Shown here: piece after piece, positions 34,198 through 42,233 of the stretch
How positions within the stretch are numbered: the first letter of the stretch is position 1
Layout of the letters: every line of letters starts with the position of its first letter
Origin: Bacillota bacterium
GTDB lineage: Bacteria > Bacillota > Bacilli > Paenibacillales > Paenibacillaceae
Assembly (NCBI GenBank): GCA_023386495.1
Contig: JAEWJS010000082.1
Span: forward strand, 51,287 to 115,286
Direction of reading: 5' to 3'
DNA length: 64,000 nucleotides
Notes under the pieces: generated by a model
The model's database searches: none
Seen by the model: the letters and a program-made list of their open reading frames with translations, nothing else
Told to the model about the DNA's origin: nothing
Program-made: the position numbers and the translations under genes

Positions 34198-34410
34198 ATG
34201 TACAATTCAAGGAAGAAGCCGCTGGAGGACATTCCTGAGGAAGTCACCGAGATTTGGTCTTGTACAAACGATTCGTGCAACGGATGGATGAGAGATAATT
34301 TTTCCTTCGCTACCGAGCCGGTATGCCCCCAATGCAGTTCCTCCATGGTGAAGAGTGAGAAGAAGCTTACGGTGCTTGTGAATACGAGTCCTAACCAGTC
34401 CAAGTACTAA
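34198..34410 (+). CDS. YdjO-like cold-inducible zinc-ribbon protein, copy 2
   Basis: This is a 70-residue paralogue of the protein at 24931-25140, with the same MYNSRKKPL start, zinc-ribbon cysteines (SCTNDSC and VCPQCSS) and WMRDNF core. It starts at ATG behind GGAGAG about 100 bases after csp copy 2. A strong terminator follows, so the csp-ydjO pair behaves as one unit. Function unknown beyond the family's cold-induction. Confidence 0.87.
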   Translation: MYNSRKKPLEDIPEEVTEIWSCTNDSCNGWMRDNFSFATEPVCPQCSSSMVKSEKKLTVLVNTSPNQSKY

Positions 34411-34450
34411 GCGAATGGGATAGAGACATCCACATATGCAGCAGCTTGAG

Positions 34451-34475
34451 AGCAGGGCGATTGCCTTGCTTTTTT
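34451..34475 (+). terminator. Intrinsic terminator after ydjO copy 2
   Basis: AGCAGGGC pairs with GCCTTGCT around GATT, followed by six T residues. Confidence 0.85.
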
Positions 34476-34574
34476 GTTGCGATTATTACGGATAATGTAA
34501 CGGGAGTTACAGAATCCGACTGCGCGTCCTGCTATACTGGAAACATTATCGTATGTATGGAGGTGACGTGCTCG

Positions 34575-34727
34575 ATGTTCGTGACCGAGCAGCTATTCAT
34601 TGCAGTGCTTATTCTCGGAGCCGTCACGTTCGGTCTGTTGATCGCCTGGATGCTGTGGGAACCGGATGTTCGTCATTATGCGTCCGTCATACGCCGCAGG
34701 TACGGCAGCAGCCGTCCGCTTATCTAA
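34575..34727 (+). CDS. Small single-pass membrane protein (50 residues)
   Basis: This 50-residue protein has one membrane helix (about residues 6-30, LFIAVLILGAVTFGLLIAWML) and a basic C-terminus (IRRRYGSSRPLI). The ATG lies eight bases after a perfect GGAGGTGA site (34559-34566), and a -10-like TATACT is at 34533-34538. I do not recognise a family. Signals for transcription, translation and termination are all present, which supports a real gene despite the size. Confidence 0.65.
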   Translation: MFVTEQLFIAVLILGAVTFGLLIAWMLWEPDVRHYASVIRRRYGSSRPLI

Positions 34728-34758
34728 CGCATCGCTCATCGCGAGCTCGCAATAGCAA

Positions 34759-34810
34759 GGCCCGAAGCGCTTAGCCGTCGTAATGGACGCGGCTCGCTTC
34801 GGGCCTTTTG
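34759..34810. terminator. Bidirectional terminator
   Basis: GGCCCGAAGCG pairs with CGCTTCGGGCC (with inner pairing AGCCG/CGGCT) and TTTTG follows on the plus strand. It lies between two convergent genes. Confidence 0.75.
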
Positions 34811-34813
34811 TCG

Positions 34814-35263
34814 CTAAGCCTGCAGGCGAAAATCCCGGAAATCGAACCCCGGCGCGACGATGCAGGTGCAGAGCACGGGCTCGTCGCCGAGCGGCGTCGC
34901 GGTCTGCCAGACCGCTGCGGGCACGAGTGCCTGCGGCTGCTGGCCGGCTTCGAGATCCATGCCGAGAATGATGTCCGTCTCGCCGCCGGGCCGGTCGCCC
35001 GACCCGCCGAGGGTCAGCTTGAGCGGGCTGCCCGACTGCCAGATCCATAGCTCGTCCGATGCGACGACGTGCCAGTTCGACACTTCGGCGGGGTGCAGCA
35101 GGAAGTGGACGGCTGTCGCCGCGGAACGGTCGCCCTCATAGGCGGCGCCTAGGACGGCTTGCGGGATATTCAGCTGGGTGCGCCAAGTCTCCCGGAACCA
35201 GCCGCCTTCGACATGGGGCTGCAGCCGCAGGCTTGCGACTAGCGGAGATTGCATGATGGGCAT
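34814..35263 (-). CDS. DUF985/Cupin_5 family protein
   Basis: This 149-residue single-domain cupin of the DUF985 family shows the family start LRLQPHVEGGWFRETWR, the mid-motif TAVHFLLHPAEVSNWHVVASDELW with histidine ligands, and the C-terminal VAPGFDFRDFRL. Related proteins include plant and fungal sugar-binding-like cupins, but the bacterial function is unknown. It starts behind AAGGAGGG and has a strong sigma-A promoter. Confidence 0.86.
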   Translation of the reverse strand: MPIMQSPLVASLRLQPHVEGGWFRETWRTQLNIPQAVLGAAYEGDRSAATAVHFLLHPAEVSNWHVVASDELWIWQSGSPLKLTLGGSGDRPGGETDIILGMDLEAGQQPQALVPAAVWQTATPLGDEPVLCTCIVAPGFDFRDFRLQA

Positions 35264-35287
35264 GGGATATCCCTCCTTATAAGGGAC

Positions 35288-35317
35288 ACTATAAGCATAC
35301 GGGGCATTTCATGTCAA
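35288..35317 (-). promoter_or_regulatory. Sigma-A promoter of the DUF985 gene
   Basis: On the minus strand, a consensus TTGACA, 18-base spacer, then TATAGT; about 25 bases before the start codon. Confidence 0.7.
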
Positions 35318-35429
35318 TTCGGGGTGCGCCGCTGTGATGGATATCATAGCTGCGCATCGATGCAGCGCATAGAATTTCTTACAATGGCAACGGTTTACAA
35401 GGTAATGTTACCCAGTAGGCGGCGATGCA

Positions 35430-35458
35430 TTGTTATTTCGACAGGCAGTTGATAATAT
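35430..35458 (+). promoter_or_regulatory. Predicted promoter of the amino-acid ABC operon
   Basis: TTGTTA (35430-35435), 17-base spacer, TAATAT (35453-35458). Just upstream a small inverted repeat GGTAATGTTACC (35401-35412) could be an operator. Confidence 0.45.
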
Positions 35459-35505
35459 TTGAATGTTGCACCAATAGACTTGCACCTTGGTTGGAGGATG
35501 ACACA

Positions 35506-36303
35506 ATGAAAAAATGGACAGGGGTTCTCATCACGCTCATCACATGCATCGCGCTGACGGCTTGCGGAGGCGGGAATAACGGCGCGAGCGGCGGCGATAA
35601 AGTGAAGTTCGCGACGGAAGCGCAATACGCGCCGATGATTTTTATGGATAAGGACAAGGTAACCGGCTTCGATGTCGACATCGCTGGAGTCATTATGGAA
35701 GAGGCGGGCCTCGAATGGAGTATCACCAACATGGGCTGGGATACGATGCTGGAGAGTGTCAAGCAGGGGACGGAGTACGAGGCGAGCATATCCGCGGTCT
35801 CGATTACCGACGACCGGAAGTTGACGTACGACTTCTCCGTGCCGTATTTCGAATCGCGCAACTTGATTCTCGTGCCGAAGGGCAGCGACATTAAGAATGC
35901 GCTCGACCTGAAGGGCAAGAAGGTTGCCGTGCAATTGTCGACGACGGCGGATATTCTGATGACCGACATCATGGGACGCGATAGTACGGACCTGAAGCGG
36001 TTCGACAGCAATGCGGTCGCGTTGATGGAGCTGGACAGCGGCGGCGTGGATGCGGTTGTCGCCGATATGGCGATCGTATGGGAATACGTCGAGAACAATC
36101 CGAACGACAAGTACGAATACATCATCGATACGGAGAATTTCAGGCCTGAGTATTACGGCATCCTGCTGCCGAAAGGCAGCGAGCTGAAGGCGAAGCTTGA
36201 TCCGGCGATCAAGGCGGTTCTGGAGAACGGCAAGTACGCCGAGGTGTATAAGAAGTGGTTCGGCGAGGAGCCGAATGTGGAAGGTCTGCTGAACGCAGAA
36301 TAG
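35506..36303 (+). CDS. Polar amino-acid ABC transporter, substrate-binding lipoprotein
   Basis: This 265-residue family-3 solute-binding lipoprotein has a signal peptide ending in the lipobox LTACG and a Gly/Asn-rich linker. The binding domain starts at about residue 32 (VKFATEAQYAPMIF). The family signature GFDVDIAGVIMEEAGLEW lies near residues 50-67, followed by AVSITDDRK and the hinge LKGKKVAVQLS. It captures an amino acid outside the membrane and hands it to the permease encoded next. The start at 35506 fits the signal peptide and the GGAGG site. The exact ligand (Gln, Arg, cystine and so on) cannot be told from the sequence. Confidence 0.9.
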   Translation: MKKWTGVLITLITCIALTACGGGNNGASGGDKVKFATEAQYAPMIFMDKDKVTGFDVDIAGVIMEEAGLEWSITNMGWDTMLESVKQGTEYEASISAVSITDDRKLTYDFSVPYFESRNLILVPKGSDIKNALDLKGKKVAVQLSTTADILMTDIMGRDSTDLKRFDSNAVALMELDSGGVDAVVADMAIVWEYVENNPNDKYEYIIDTENFRPEYYGILLPKGSELKAKLDPAIKAVLENGKYAEVYKKWFGEEPNVEGLLNAE

Positions 36304-36398
36304 AGCATCGCTCCGACTAGCATGCGCTGTCACGTCATGTGCGCATGCTTTTTCATATCTCGGACGACGACATCGCGATGGAAGGGAACGGAACGGGC

Positions 36399-37046
36399 AT
36401 GGACTTCAAGTTCGAACTCATCTATGATTACTTGCCGCTCATCCTGCGGGGCACGCTGCTGACGATCGGCTTCTCTCTGGGAGGCATACTGCTGGGTTCC
36501 ATTCTGGGACTGGGCATCGCCTTCGGCAAAATGTCCCGCTTCAGCTGGCTGCGCTGGCCGGCGGACATCTATATCAACGTGTTCCGCGGGACGCCTCTCT
36601 TGGTGCAAATCCTGATCGTGCATTTCGGGATCGTGCCGCTTCTCTTGGACAGCACGAACGTCTATGTCGCCGCCGTCCTGGCGCTGACGCTGAATTCGGC
36701 GGCGTATACGGCAGAGATTTTCCGCACGGGGATTCAATCGATCGATCCGGGGCAGGTCGAGGCGGCGCATTCGCTCGGCCTGACGCACGCGCAGACGATG
36801 CAGCACATCGTGCTGCCGCAGGCGATCAAACGGATGGTGCCGGCATTCGGCAACGAGTTCATCGTGCTGATCAAGGATTCGTCGCTCGTCTACATCATCG
36901 CGGCGCCGGAGCTCATGTATTGGATGAACACGATGAAGGGGCAGTATCAGCGCATATGGGAGCCCTACCTGACGGCGGCGGCGATCTATTTTATCCTGAC
37001 GTACTCCCTCAACAAATTGCTGCAATACATGGAAAGGAAAATGTAA
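36399..37046 (+). CDS. Polar amino-acid ABC transporter, permease
   Basis: This 215-residue permease of the HisM/GlnP family has about five membrane helices and the EAA loop EAAHSLGLTHAQTMQHIVLPQAIKRMVP (given here only by its first and last parts: EAAHSLGL and LPQAIKRMVP), which binds the ATPase. MDFKFELIYDYLP is the usual family start; the frame is open for another 20 codons upstream without a better site. It lies 95 bases after the binding protein and three bases before the ATPase gene, so the three form an operon. Confidence 0.92.
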   Translation: MDFKFELIYDYLPLILRGTLLTIGFSLGGILLGSILGLGIAFGKMSRFSWLRWPADIYINVFRGTPLLVQILIVHFGIVPLLLDSTNVYVAAVLALTLNSAAYTAEIFRTGIQSIDPGQVEAAHSLGLTHAQTMQHIVLPQAIKRMVPAFGNEFIVLIKDSSLVYIIAAPELMYWMNTMKGQYQRIWEPYLTAAAIYFILTYSLNKLLQYMERKM

Positions 37047-37049
37047 CGT

Positions 37050-37787
37050 ATGGATCCGATCATTCGCGTGAAGGGCTTGACCAAATCCTACGGCGAGAAC
37101 GTCGTGCTGCGCCACATGGATTTTGCCGTGAATAGCCAAGAGGTGGTCGTCGTCATCGGGCCGTCCGGGTCGGGGAAGTCGACGCTGCTGCGGTGCTTGA
37201 ACCTGCTCGAGCGGCCGGAGAGCGGCGAGGTCTGGGTCGACGGGAGCAATCTCATGGACCCGCGCGTCGATCTGCGGGCGATGCGGACCGAGGTCGGCAT
37301 GGTGTTCCAGCGGTTCAACCTGTTCCCGCATCTGAAGGTCATCGACAACATTACGCTCGCGCCTGTCGAGGTGCGCAAGCGTCCGATCGAAGAGGCCAGG
37401 GCGAAGGCGATGGAGCTGCTGGGCAAGGTAGGGCTGGCCGACAAGGCGGATGCGTATCCGGGATCGCTGTCGGGCGGTCAAGCACAGCGCGTCGCGATTG
37501 CCCGCGCATTGGCGATGGAGCCGAAGATCATGCTGTTCGACGAGCCGACGTCCGCGCTTGACCCGGAGATGGTGGGCGAGGTGCTGGCCGTCATGAAGTC
37601 GCTCGCGAAAGAGCATATGACGATGGTGCTCGCCACGCATGAGATGGGCTTCGCCCGCGAGGTAGGCGACCGCGTCATCTTCATGGAGCAAGGCCGCATC
37701 GTCGAGGAAGGGACGCCGGAGCAACTGTTCGGGCAGCCGCAGCATGAACGGACGCGCGAGTTCCTCTCGAAGGTGCTGGGCAGGTAG
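37050..37787 (+). CDS. Polar amino-acid ABC transporter, ATPase (GlnQ type)
   Basis: This 245-residue ABC ATPase powers the transporter of the two previous genes. Walker A GPSGSGKST (about residues 35-43), Q-loop VFQRFNLFPH, signature LSGGQAQRVAIARAL, Walker B IMLFDEPTSALDPE and the switch histidine in ATHEMGFA are all present, and the length is standard. It starts three bases after the permease stop. The 51-bp tandem repeats begin about 30 bases after its end. Confidence 0.95.
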   Translation: MDPIIRVKGLTKSYGENVVLRHMDFAVNSQEVVVVIGPSGSGKSTLLRCLNLLERPESGEVWVDGSNLMDPRVDLRAMRTEVGMVFQRFNLFPHLKVIDNITLAPVEVRKRPIEEARAKAMELLGKVGLADKADAYPGSLSGGQAQRVAIARALAMEPKIMLFDEPTSALDPEMVGEVLAVMKSLAKEHMTMVLATHEMGFAREVGDRVIFMEQGRIVEEGTPEQLFGQPQHERTREFLSKVLGR

Positions 37788-37818
37788 CTGGGGCGCGTGG
37801 CAGGTGTCGGCGGACGCC

Positions 37819-38003
37819 GAGTGAATGCGAAAAACCGCACTCGTTCGCTGGAACGGCGCTGCCGAGGCCGAACGAATGCGAAAAACCGCACTCGTTCGGC
37901 GGAACGGCGCCGCGGGGGTTGAACGAATGCGAAAAACCGCACTCGTTCGCCGAAATAGCGCCGCGGAGGCCGAACGAATGCGAAAAACCACATTCATTCG
38001 CGG
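37819..38003. repeat. Four tandem 51-bp repeats
   Basis: The core GAATGCGAAAAACCGCAC recurs at 37823, 37874, 37925 and 37976 (the last diverged), an exact period of 51 bases. Inside each unit CGAACGAATGCG and CGCACTCGTTCG form a near-perfect hairpin around AAAAAC. Because 51 is divisible by three, the array is open as a 17-residue repeat in several frames on both strands, but no frame has a ribosome site. I read it as non-coding, perhaps a multiple terminator or binding array. Confidence 0.75.
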
Positions 38004-38026
38004 GAATACTCCCTAGATGCAAGGAA

Positions 38027-38057
38027 GAGCCAATGGACGCGAGATGTCCATTGGCTC
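38027..38057 (-). terminator. Hairpin downstream of the small exported protein gene
   Basis: GAGCCAATGGAC (38027-38038) pairs with GTCCATTGGCTC (38046-38057). In the minus direction it follows the gene ending at 38065. Confidence 0.6.
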
Positions 38058-38064
38058 ATGTCGG

Positions 38065-38493
38065 TTATGGCTGCTGCTGATTGCCGTGCGCGCTGGCGGT
38101 TACGATGTCCTTCAGTTCGAGCAGCTGAGCGAGGTAGACATCGGGCGTGATGCTACCAGCGGCCAGTCGTTCGTTCAGCTGACCGGCAAGCTCGGATACT
38201 TGGTAATCGATAACCGGCTCGATATCGGCGCCGTTCGCCGATGCGATCTCGGCCAGCGACTGACCGTTGTACAGGGCTTCATGGATATCATCCTCGGAAT
38301 CAGCACCCACGAGGCTGAGCCAAGGGTCCTGCAGCTCTTGATGCGCCTGGTCCAGCGTGCCCTCGAGTGCGTTTACCGCGTCGGCTTGAATGATGATGAT
38401 CGCGCTTGCCTCGGCCTTATCGCATTTCAGCCCGCTGTATAAGCCGAGCGCGATGGTCATCGCGGCAACGAATATGTAACGTCTAGGGTCCAT
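38065..38493 (-). CDS. Membrane-anchored or exported small protein, function unknown
   Basis: This 142-residue protein has one N-terminal hydrophobic segment (YIFVAAMTIALGLYSGL, about residues 5-21). The outer part contains a motif common in Firmicute secreted proteins: a helix, then NGQSLAEIASANG, then a second helical segment with a repeated pattern (ERLAAGSITPDVYLAQ). No enzyme motif was seen. The start at MDPRRY was chosen because it follows AGAGGAAT; the frame is open for 23 more codons upstream (Ser/Gln-rich, no site). Confidence 0.65.
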   Translation of the reverse strand: MDPRRYIFVAAMTIALGLYSGLKCDKAEASAIIIIQADAVNALEGTLDQAHQELQDPWLSLVGADSEDDIHEALYNGQSLAEIASANGADIEPVIDYQVSELAGQLNERLAAGSITPDVYLAQLLELKDIVTASAHGNQQQP

Positions 38494-38692
38494 ATCTACA
38501 ATTCCTCTTTTCGGGTCCGATTGTGATTGCGATGCGGATGCTTCGGATTGCGAAGTATTCATGCCTCTAATAATACGGATGGGCTTGCTAGCCGTTTCAC
38601 AATTCGGGCAGGGAGGACCGATATCCCCATTCTCGTGGCGCGAAGAATAGCGTACAATAGAGGTAATCGTCTACGGAAGAGGAGTGACCCCA

Positions 38693-38914
38693 GTGGTTCG
38701 TATCGGCCTGTCCTTCATTCTCAGCTTCGTGCTGTTCTACGTGCAGTGCGTGATCGTAATGGAAGTGTTCCACTACGAGAACGGCATTCGCTTCGATAAC
38801 TACGCGCATGTCGGGATCGTCTGTCTCGTTAACTTCTTCCTGGTGCTCGCAATCATGACGCAGTTGACCCCATGGTTCATGCGCGTCAGCAAGATGAAGC
38901 TGGAAGAGGAATAA
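38693..38914 (+). CDS. Two-helix membrane protein, function unknown
   Basis: This 73-residue protein has two membrane helices (about residues 4-24 and 44-62) and a charged tail (RVSKMKLEEE). It starts at GTG eight bases after GGAAGAGGAG; another GTG three codons earlier is too close to that site. A -10-like TACAAT lies at 38653-38658. It has its own terminator. No family recognised. Confidence 0.65.
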   Translation: MVRIGLSFILSFVLFYVQCVIVMEVFHYENGIRFDNYAHVGIVCLVNFFLVLAIMTQLTPWFMRVSKMKLEEE

Positions 38915-38919
38915 GACTA

Positions 38920-38971
38920 GCACGCCAACAGCTCTCGCAGGGTCGATACTCTGCGGGGGCTGTTGGCGTGC
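38920..38971. terminator. Bidirectional terminator
   Basis: GCACGCCAACAGC pairs perfectly with GCTGTTGGCGTGC (13 bp), with CTCGCAG/CTGCGGG pairing inside. It lies between convergent genes. Confidence 0.75.
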
Positions 38972-38980
38972 AATCGGCGC

Positions 38981-39826
38981 CTACCCTCCGGCAGCCTTCA
39001 GCTGTGCCTGGGCTTTGGCGACGATGCCGGCGATGCGCGTCTCCAGCTCATCGATGGCGCTGCTCTTCGCGACGATGAGCTTGAAGTCGGCGACGAGGTA
39101 GGTGAGCGATGTCGAGGTGCGATGCGGATCGGATTTCTTGACGGCGAGCTTGAAGTTTTTCCACTCCGTGCCGATCCGGGCTTTCGGTGCCTTCATCGCG
39201 CTCTTTTCTGCCTGAATGCGCACCTTAATCGGGTCAATATCGTCTAGAATCGCGCGCACCTTGTTCACTTTCTTTGTGCGCTCCTCCTTGGCCGCCTTCA
39301 AGCTCTGCTCCTTCGCGCGAACGATGCTGCGAGCCAGTTGAACAGCCGTCTGCATCACATCGGCCTGCGAGCGGAGCAGCGAGGTCAACTGCTTGGTGCC
39401 GGCGGCGCGAGAAGCCGAGATCTGCTTGTTCAGCGTGGTGTAGGACGTGAACAGCGGCTCGTACTTCGCCTTCGTGTCCTTCACTTGCTTCTCAAGCTGC
39501 GCAATTCGCGCGGCATCGACGGCCTTCAGCTGCTTGCGGATGACAGCCTGCGCTTCATCGCTGCGCCTCTTGGTCGCACGCGTCTTATCCTCCCAATACT
39601 CGGCCTGCCTCCCTAACACGTTCAGTTCGCTCATCTGTTTGTCCAGCTGCGATTGCTGCGCGCGAGCAGCCTGCGCCTTCGTCTTCTCGAAGGCCTCCTT
39701 GGTCGTCTGAGTGACTTCGACGCGTACCGCGGCATGCACCGGCGCGGCCAGCAGCAGGCAGGCCAGCAGCATCCACCCCATGCCGGCAGCAAGTCGCGCT
39801 GCCGGTCGCTTCTGTACGGATGGCAT
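38981..39826 (-). CDS. Secreted coiled-coil protein, function unknown
   Basis: This 281-residue protein has a signal peptide (residues 1-33: basic start, LLACLLLAAPVHA, cleavage after AHA-type site). The mature part is almost entirely Lys/Gln/Ala-rich helix and probably forms a long coiled coil (about 40-190) with a smaller helical end (240-280). No enzymatic motif or surface anchor was seen. It may be a cell-wall or spore-surface associated structural protein. The start follows GGAAGGA. A terminator is shared with the convergent gene. Confidence 0.68.
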   Translation of the reverse strand: MPSVQKRPAARLAAGMGWMLLACLLLAAPVHAAVRVEVTQTTKEAFEKTKAQAARAQQSQLDKQMSELNVLGRQAEYWEDKTRATKRRSDEAQAVIRKQLKAVDAARIAQLEKQVKDTKAKYEPLFTSYTTLNKQISASRAAGTKQLTSLLRSQADVMQTAVQLARSIVRAKEQSLKAAKEERTKKVNKVRAILDDIDPIKVRIQAEKSAMKAPKARIGTEWKNFKLAVKKSDPHRTSTSLTYLVADFKLIVAKSSAIDELETRIAGIVAKAQAQLKAAGG

Positions 39827-40187
39827 GTTCCTTCCTCCTTCTCATAAGATTGGCGTGACCGTTCCCAGCCTGGACAATAACGCAAATAAGCACCCGCAAG
39901 AGAGGCGCATGTCGCGCCAATCCTGCGGGTGCTTCCCGCTTGCATATGCCAATCCGACTCGGCTCGGATCGATGTGTGTCCACTATACTAGACCGACTTG
40001 CGCAGTGTCAAGACCGGCCCGATGTATCAAGCAAGCACAGTTAGAGAACAAGTTTCTCCAGTTCTGCACCTTTATGCTTTATTTCCACGGCGGGGAATTC
40101 TACAATGAGAATGCGTGTTCATAGAGGCATGCCGATAGCAGGGACGATTATGTAAGGGCATTCATGGGGAAAAGGGGAGAGACAAGC
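39827..40187. other. Divergent intergenic region with an orphan hairpin
   Basis: About 360 bases between divergent genes. A stem GCACCCGCA (39890-39898) with TGCGGGTGC (39924-39932) encloses a second one (GGCGC/GCGCC), 63 bases upstream of the coiled-coil gene on its own strand's leader side. A -10-like TACAAT (40101-40106) precedes the glycosidase operon. Nothing else was recognised. Confidence 0.45.
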
Positions 40188-42233
40188 ATGGCATGGTGGC
40201 AGGACAACAAGCTGCGGCTCATCCAGAACAATCTTCGCGAGATCGACGCCGATCTGGATGCCGACCGTCTCGTGAAGCAGCTGCAGGAATTTGGCGCGAA
40301 TGCGTGGATGCTGAATGCCGGCGGGATTTTTGCCTACTATCCGACCACGCTTGAAAACCACTACGTAACGCCGTATCTCCGCAAGGACCTCTTAGGAGAG
40401 GCCGTGGACGCGGCGCATCGCGCCGGCATGCGGTTCATTGCGCGGTTCGACTTCAGCAAGGCGCATGAATCGATCTACCGCAGGCATCCCGAGTGGTTCT
40501 ATCGGACGCGCGAGGGCGAAGCGGTCAATTATCACGGCATCGTGCATACTTGCCTTAACGGTTATTACCAGCAGGAGTATTCGCTTCTTATTATCGAAGA
40601 GGTGCTGCGGCGTTATCCGGTCGACGGCATCTTCTTCAACATGTTCGGGTATCAGACCCGAGATTACAGCGGCGTGGAATACGGCATCTGCCATTGCGGC
40701 AGCTGCCAAGCCCGCTTCCGCGAGATGTACGGCATGGAACTGCCTGAGAAGGCCGATGCCGACGATCCGCAGTATCGAGCCTACAAGGCGTTCCAGGATC
40801 GGACATCGCGGCTCATCTTGGAGCGCATCGCGGCGCATGCCAAGTCGATCAATCCCGATATCGCAATCTGCACCTATCACCATCATCAGGTGGACATTAT
40901 ACGCAAGGAATCCAACACGGCGCTCACCCGCGCGCATCCGGTCTGGCAGTATACGACAGCGGATAACGTCATGTCGACGGAGGGCAGCTGGCCGGATAAG
41001 CTGGTCAGCAACTGCGCGATTAACGCGATCGACCTGCCGTATCGGTTCACGGGCGTGTCGCCGCATGAGACGGAGATTCGGCTCTATACGAGCATGGCCG
41101 CCGGTTCCGGCTTGGACTTCTGCATCATCGGCGTATTCGACGGTTACCCCGACCGCATGGGCTTCGAGGCGGTGAAGCGCGCGTTCCGGTTCCATCGCGA
41201 GCACGAGGCGCTGTTCGGCGCGTTCGAGTCAATCGCCGATGTCGCGCTGCTGCGGCCGGATGCCTATAACCGAGCGGCAGAGCAAGAATATCGCGGCTTG
41301 TTCAAAATGCTAAAGGAGCGGCATGTGCCGTTCGACGTCGTCGAGCAAGCGGCGCTGCCGGACCACCCCGCGGCGCTCGACCATGTGAGGCTGGTGCTGC
41401 TGCCGGGCATACAGACGTTGACCGAAGAGACGCTGGCGCTGCTGGAACGCCTGCAGCGGACCGGTACGAAGCTTGTCGCGACAGGCTGCGCCCTGCAGGA
41501 ACAGCCGGATGCGCTGAGGCGATTGTTCAGCATCGCGATCGAGGAGGCCGTGCCCAATACGCATGCAGCGTACGTCGCGATCGATGACAGGGAGCGGTTC
41601 ACGGGCTTGCCCGACAAGGACTGGGTCGTCGTAGACGGCCGGTTCGACCGAATCGCCGCAGCCGAAGGGGAGCGGCATGTGCAGCTGCTGCCCTTCGTAG
41701 AGCCGGCTCTGTTCGGCCCTCCGGAGCGTTCCTACGGCCATCTGACCGGCGGATCGTTCGGCTGCTTCGTTAGGCAGGGGGAAGCGGTTATCGCGGACGG
41801 CAAGCCGGAGGACACGGAGCTGTCGGCTTACTGGCCGTGGGAGCCTGGCAAGCTGTATTACAAGCATGGATTCGCGGACTATCGGGAGCTCGTCGTCGAT
41901 ATGCTGGAGCATATGGCGGAGTGCTTCGGCGTGGGTACGACAGCGCCGCCGAGCGTGGAACTCTATGCCAATCGGCTGCCAGAAGGGGGATTGCTGGTGC
42001 AGTTCATTAATCTGTCGGGATTCAACGGCGTGACCTATAACGAGCCGCTGCCGGTTCATTCGATCCGCGTACGGCTTAGGAACGTCGGAGATGCGGACTG
42101 GACGGGGGCCATCGCGCTGAAGGCCAACCGCGCGGTTCCGCTCATCGTCGATGCGGACGGCTCCGTCTCGTTCACGCTGTCTGCGCTGGCCGTCTACGAG
42201 GCGGTACATCTGTACGAGAGGAAGGATGCCTGA
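40188..42233 (+). CDS. GHL6-like glycoside-hydrolase family protein, paralogue 1
   Basis: This 681-residue cytoplasmic protein has an N-terminal TIM-barrel of the hypothetical glycosyl hydrolase 6 (GHL6/alpha-amylase-like) type (about residues 1-350), a GH42-like trimerisation/Rossmann segment (about 355-460) and a beta-sandwich end (560-680). Visible landmarks are FGANAWMLNAGGIFAYY, GMRFIARFDFSKAHESIY, PVDGIFFNMFG followed by a CHCGSC cysteine cluster, and a CTYHHHQVD loop. Acidic residues that could be catalytic (D in VDGIFFN, E in STEGSW) are present. The start follows GGGGAGA. It is translationally coupled to a paralogue with the same layout. The substrate is unknown; no transporter is adjacent. 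Confidence 0.75.
   Translation: MAWWQDNKLRLIQNNLREIDADLDADRLVKQLQEFGANAWMLNAGGIFAYYPTTLENHYVTPYLRKDLLGEAVDAAHRAGMRFIARFDFSKAHESIYRRHPEWFYRTREGEAVNYHGIVHTCLNGYYQQEYSLLIIEEVLRRYPVDGIFFNMFGYQTRDYSGVEYGICHCGSCQARFREMYGMELPEKADADDPQYRAYKAFQDRTSRLILERIAAHAKSINPDIAICTYHHHQVDIIRKESNTALTRAHPVWQYTTADNVMSTEGSWPDKLVSNCAINAIDLPYRFTGVSPHETEIRLYTSMAAGSGLDFCIIGVFDGYPDRMGFEAVKRAFRFHREHEALFGAFESIADVALLRPDAYNRAAEQEYRGLFKMLKERHVPFDVVEQAALPDHPAALDHVRLVLLPGIQTLTEETLALLERLQRTGTKLVATGCALQEQPDALRRLFSIAIEEAVPNTHAAYVAIDDRERFTGLPDKDWVVVDGRFDRIAAAEGERHVQLLPFVEPALFGPPERSYGHLTGGSFGCFVRQGEAVIADGKPEDTELSAYWPWEPGKLYYKHGFADYRELVVDMLEHMAECFGVGTTAPPSVELYANRLPEGGLLVQFINLSGFNGVTYNEPLPVHSIRVRLRNVGDADWTGAIALKANRAVPLIVDADGSVSFTLSALAVYEAVHLYERKDA

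Noticed and set aside
36330..37997. Very long open frame (555 codons) on the minus strand opposite the ABC transporter genes
   Set aside because: Arises from codon bias in the GC-rich transporter genes on the other strand and covers them completely; composition is His/Arg-rich shadow sequence.
37819..38003. CRISPR array
   Set aside because: Units are 51-bp tandem repeats without unique spacers, only four copies, and no cas genes nearby.
37825..38016. Repeat protein encoded by the 51-bp array
   Set aside because: All open frames lack ribosome sites; the openness follows from the period being a multiple of three.
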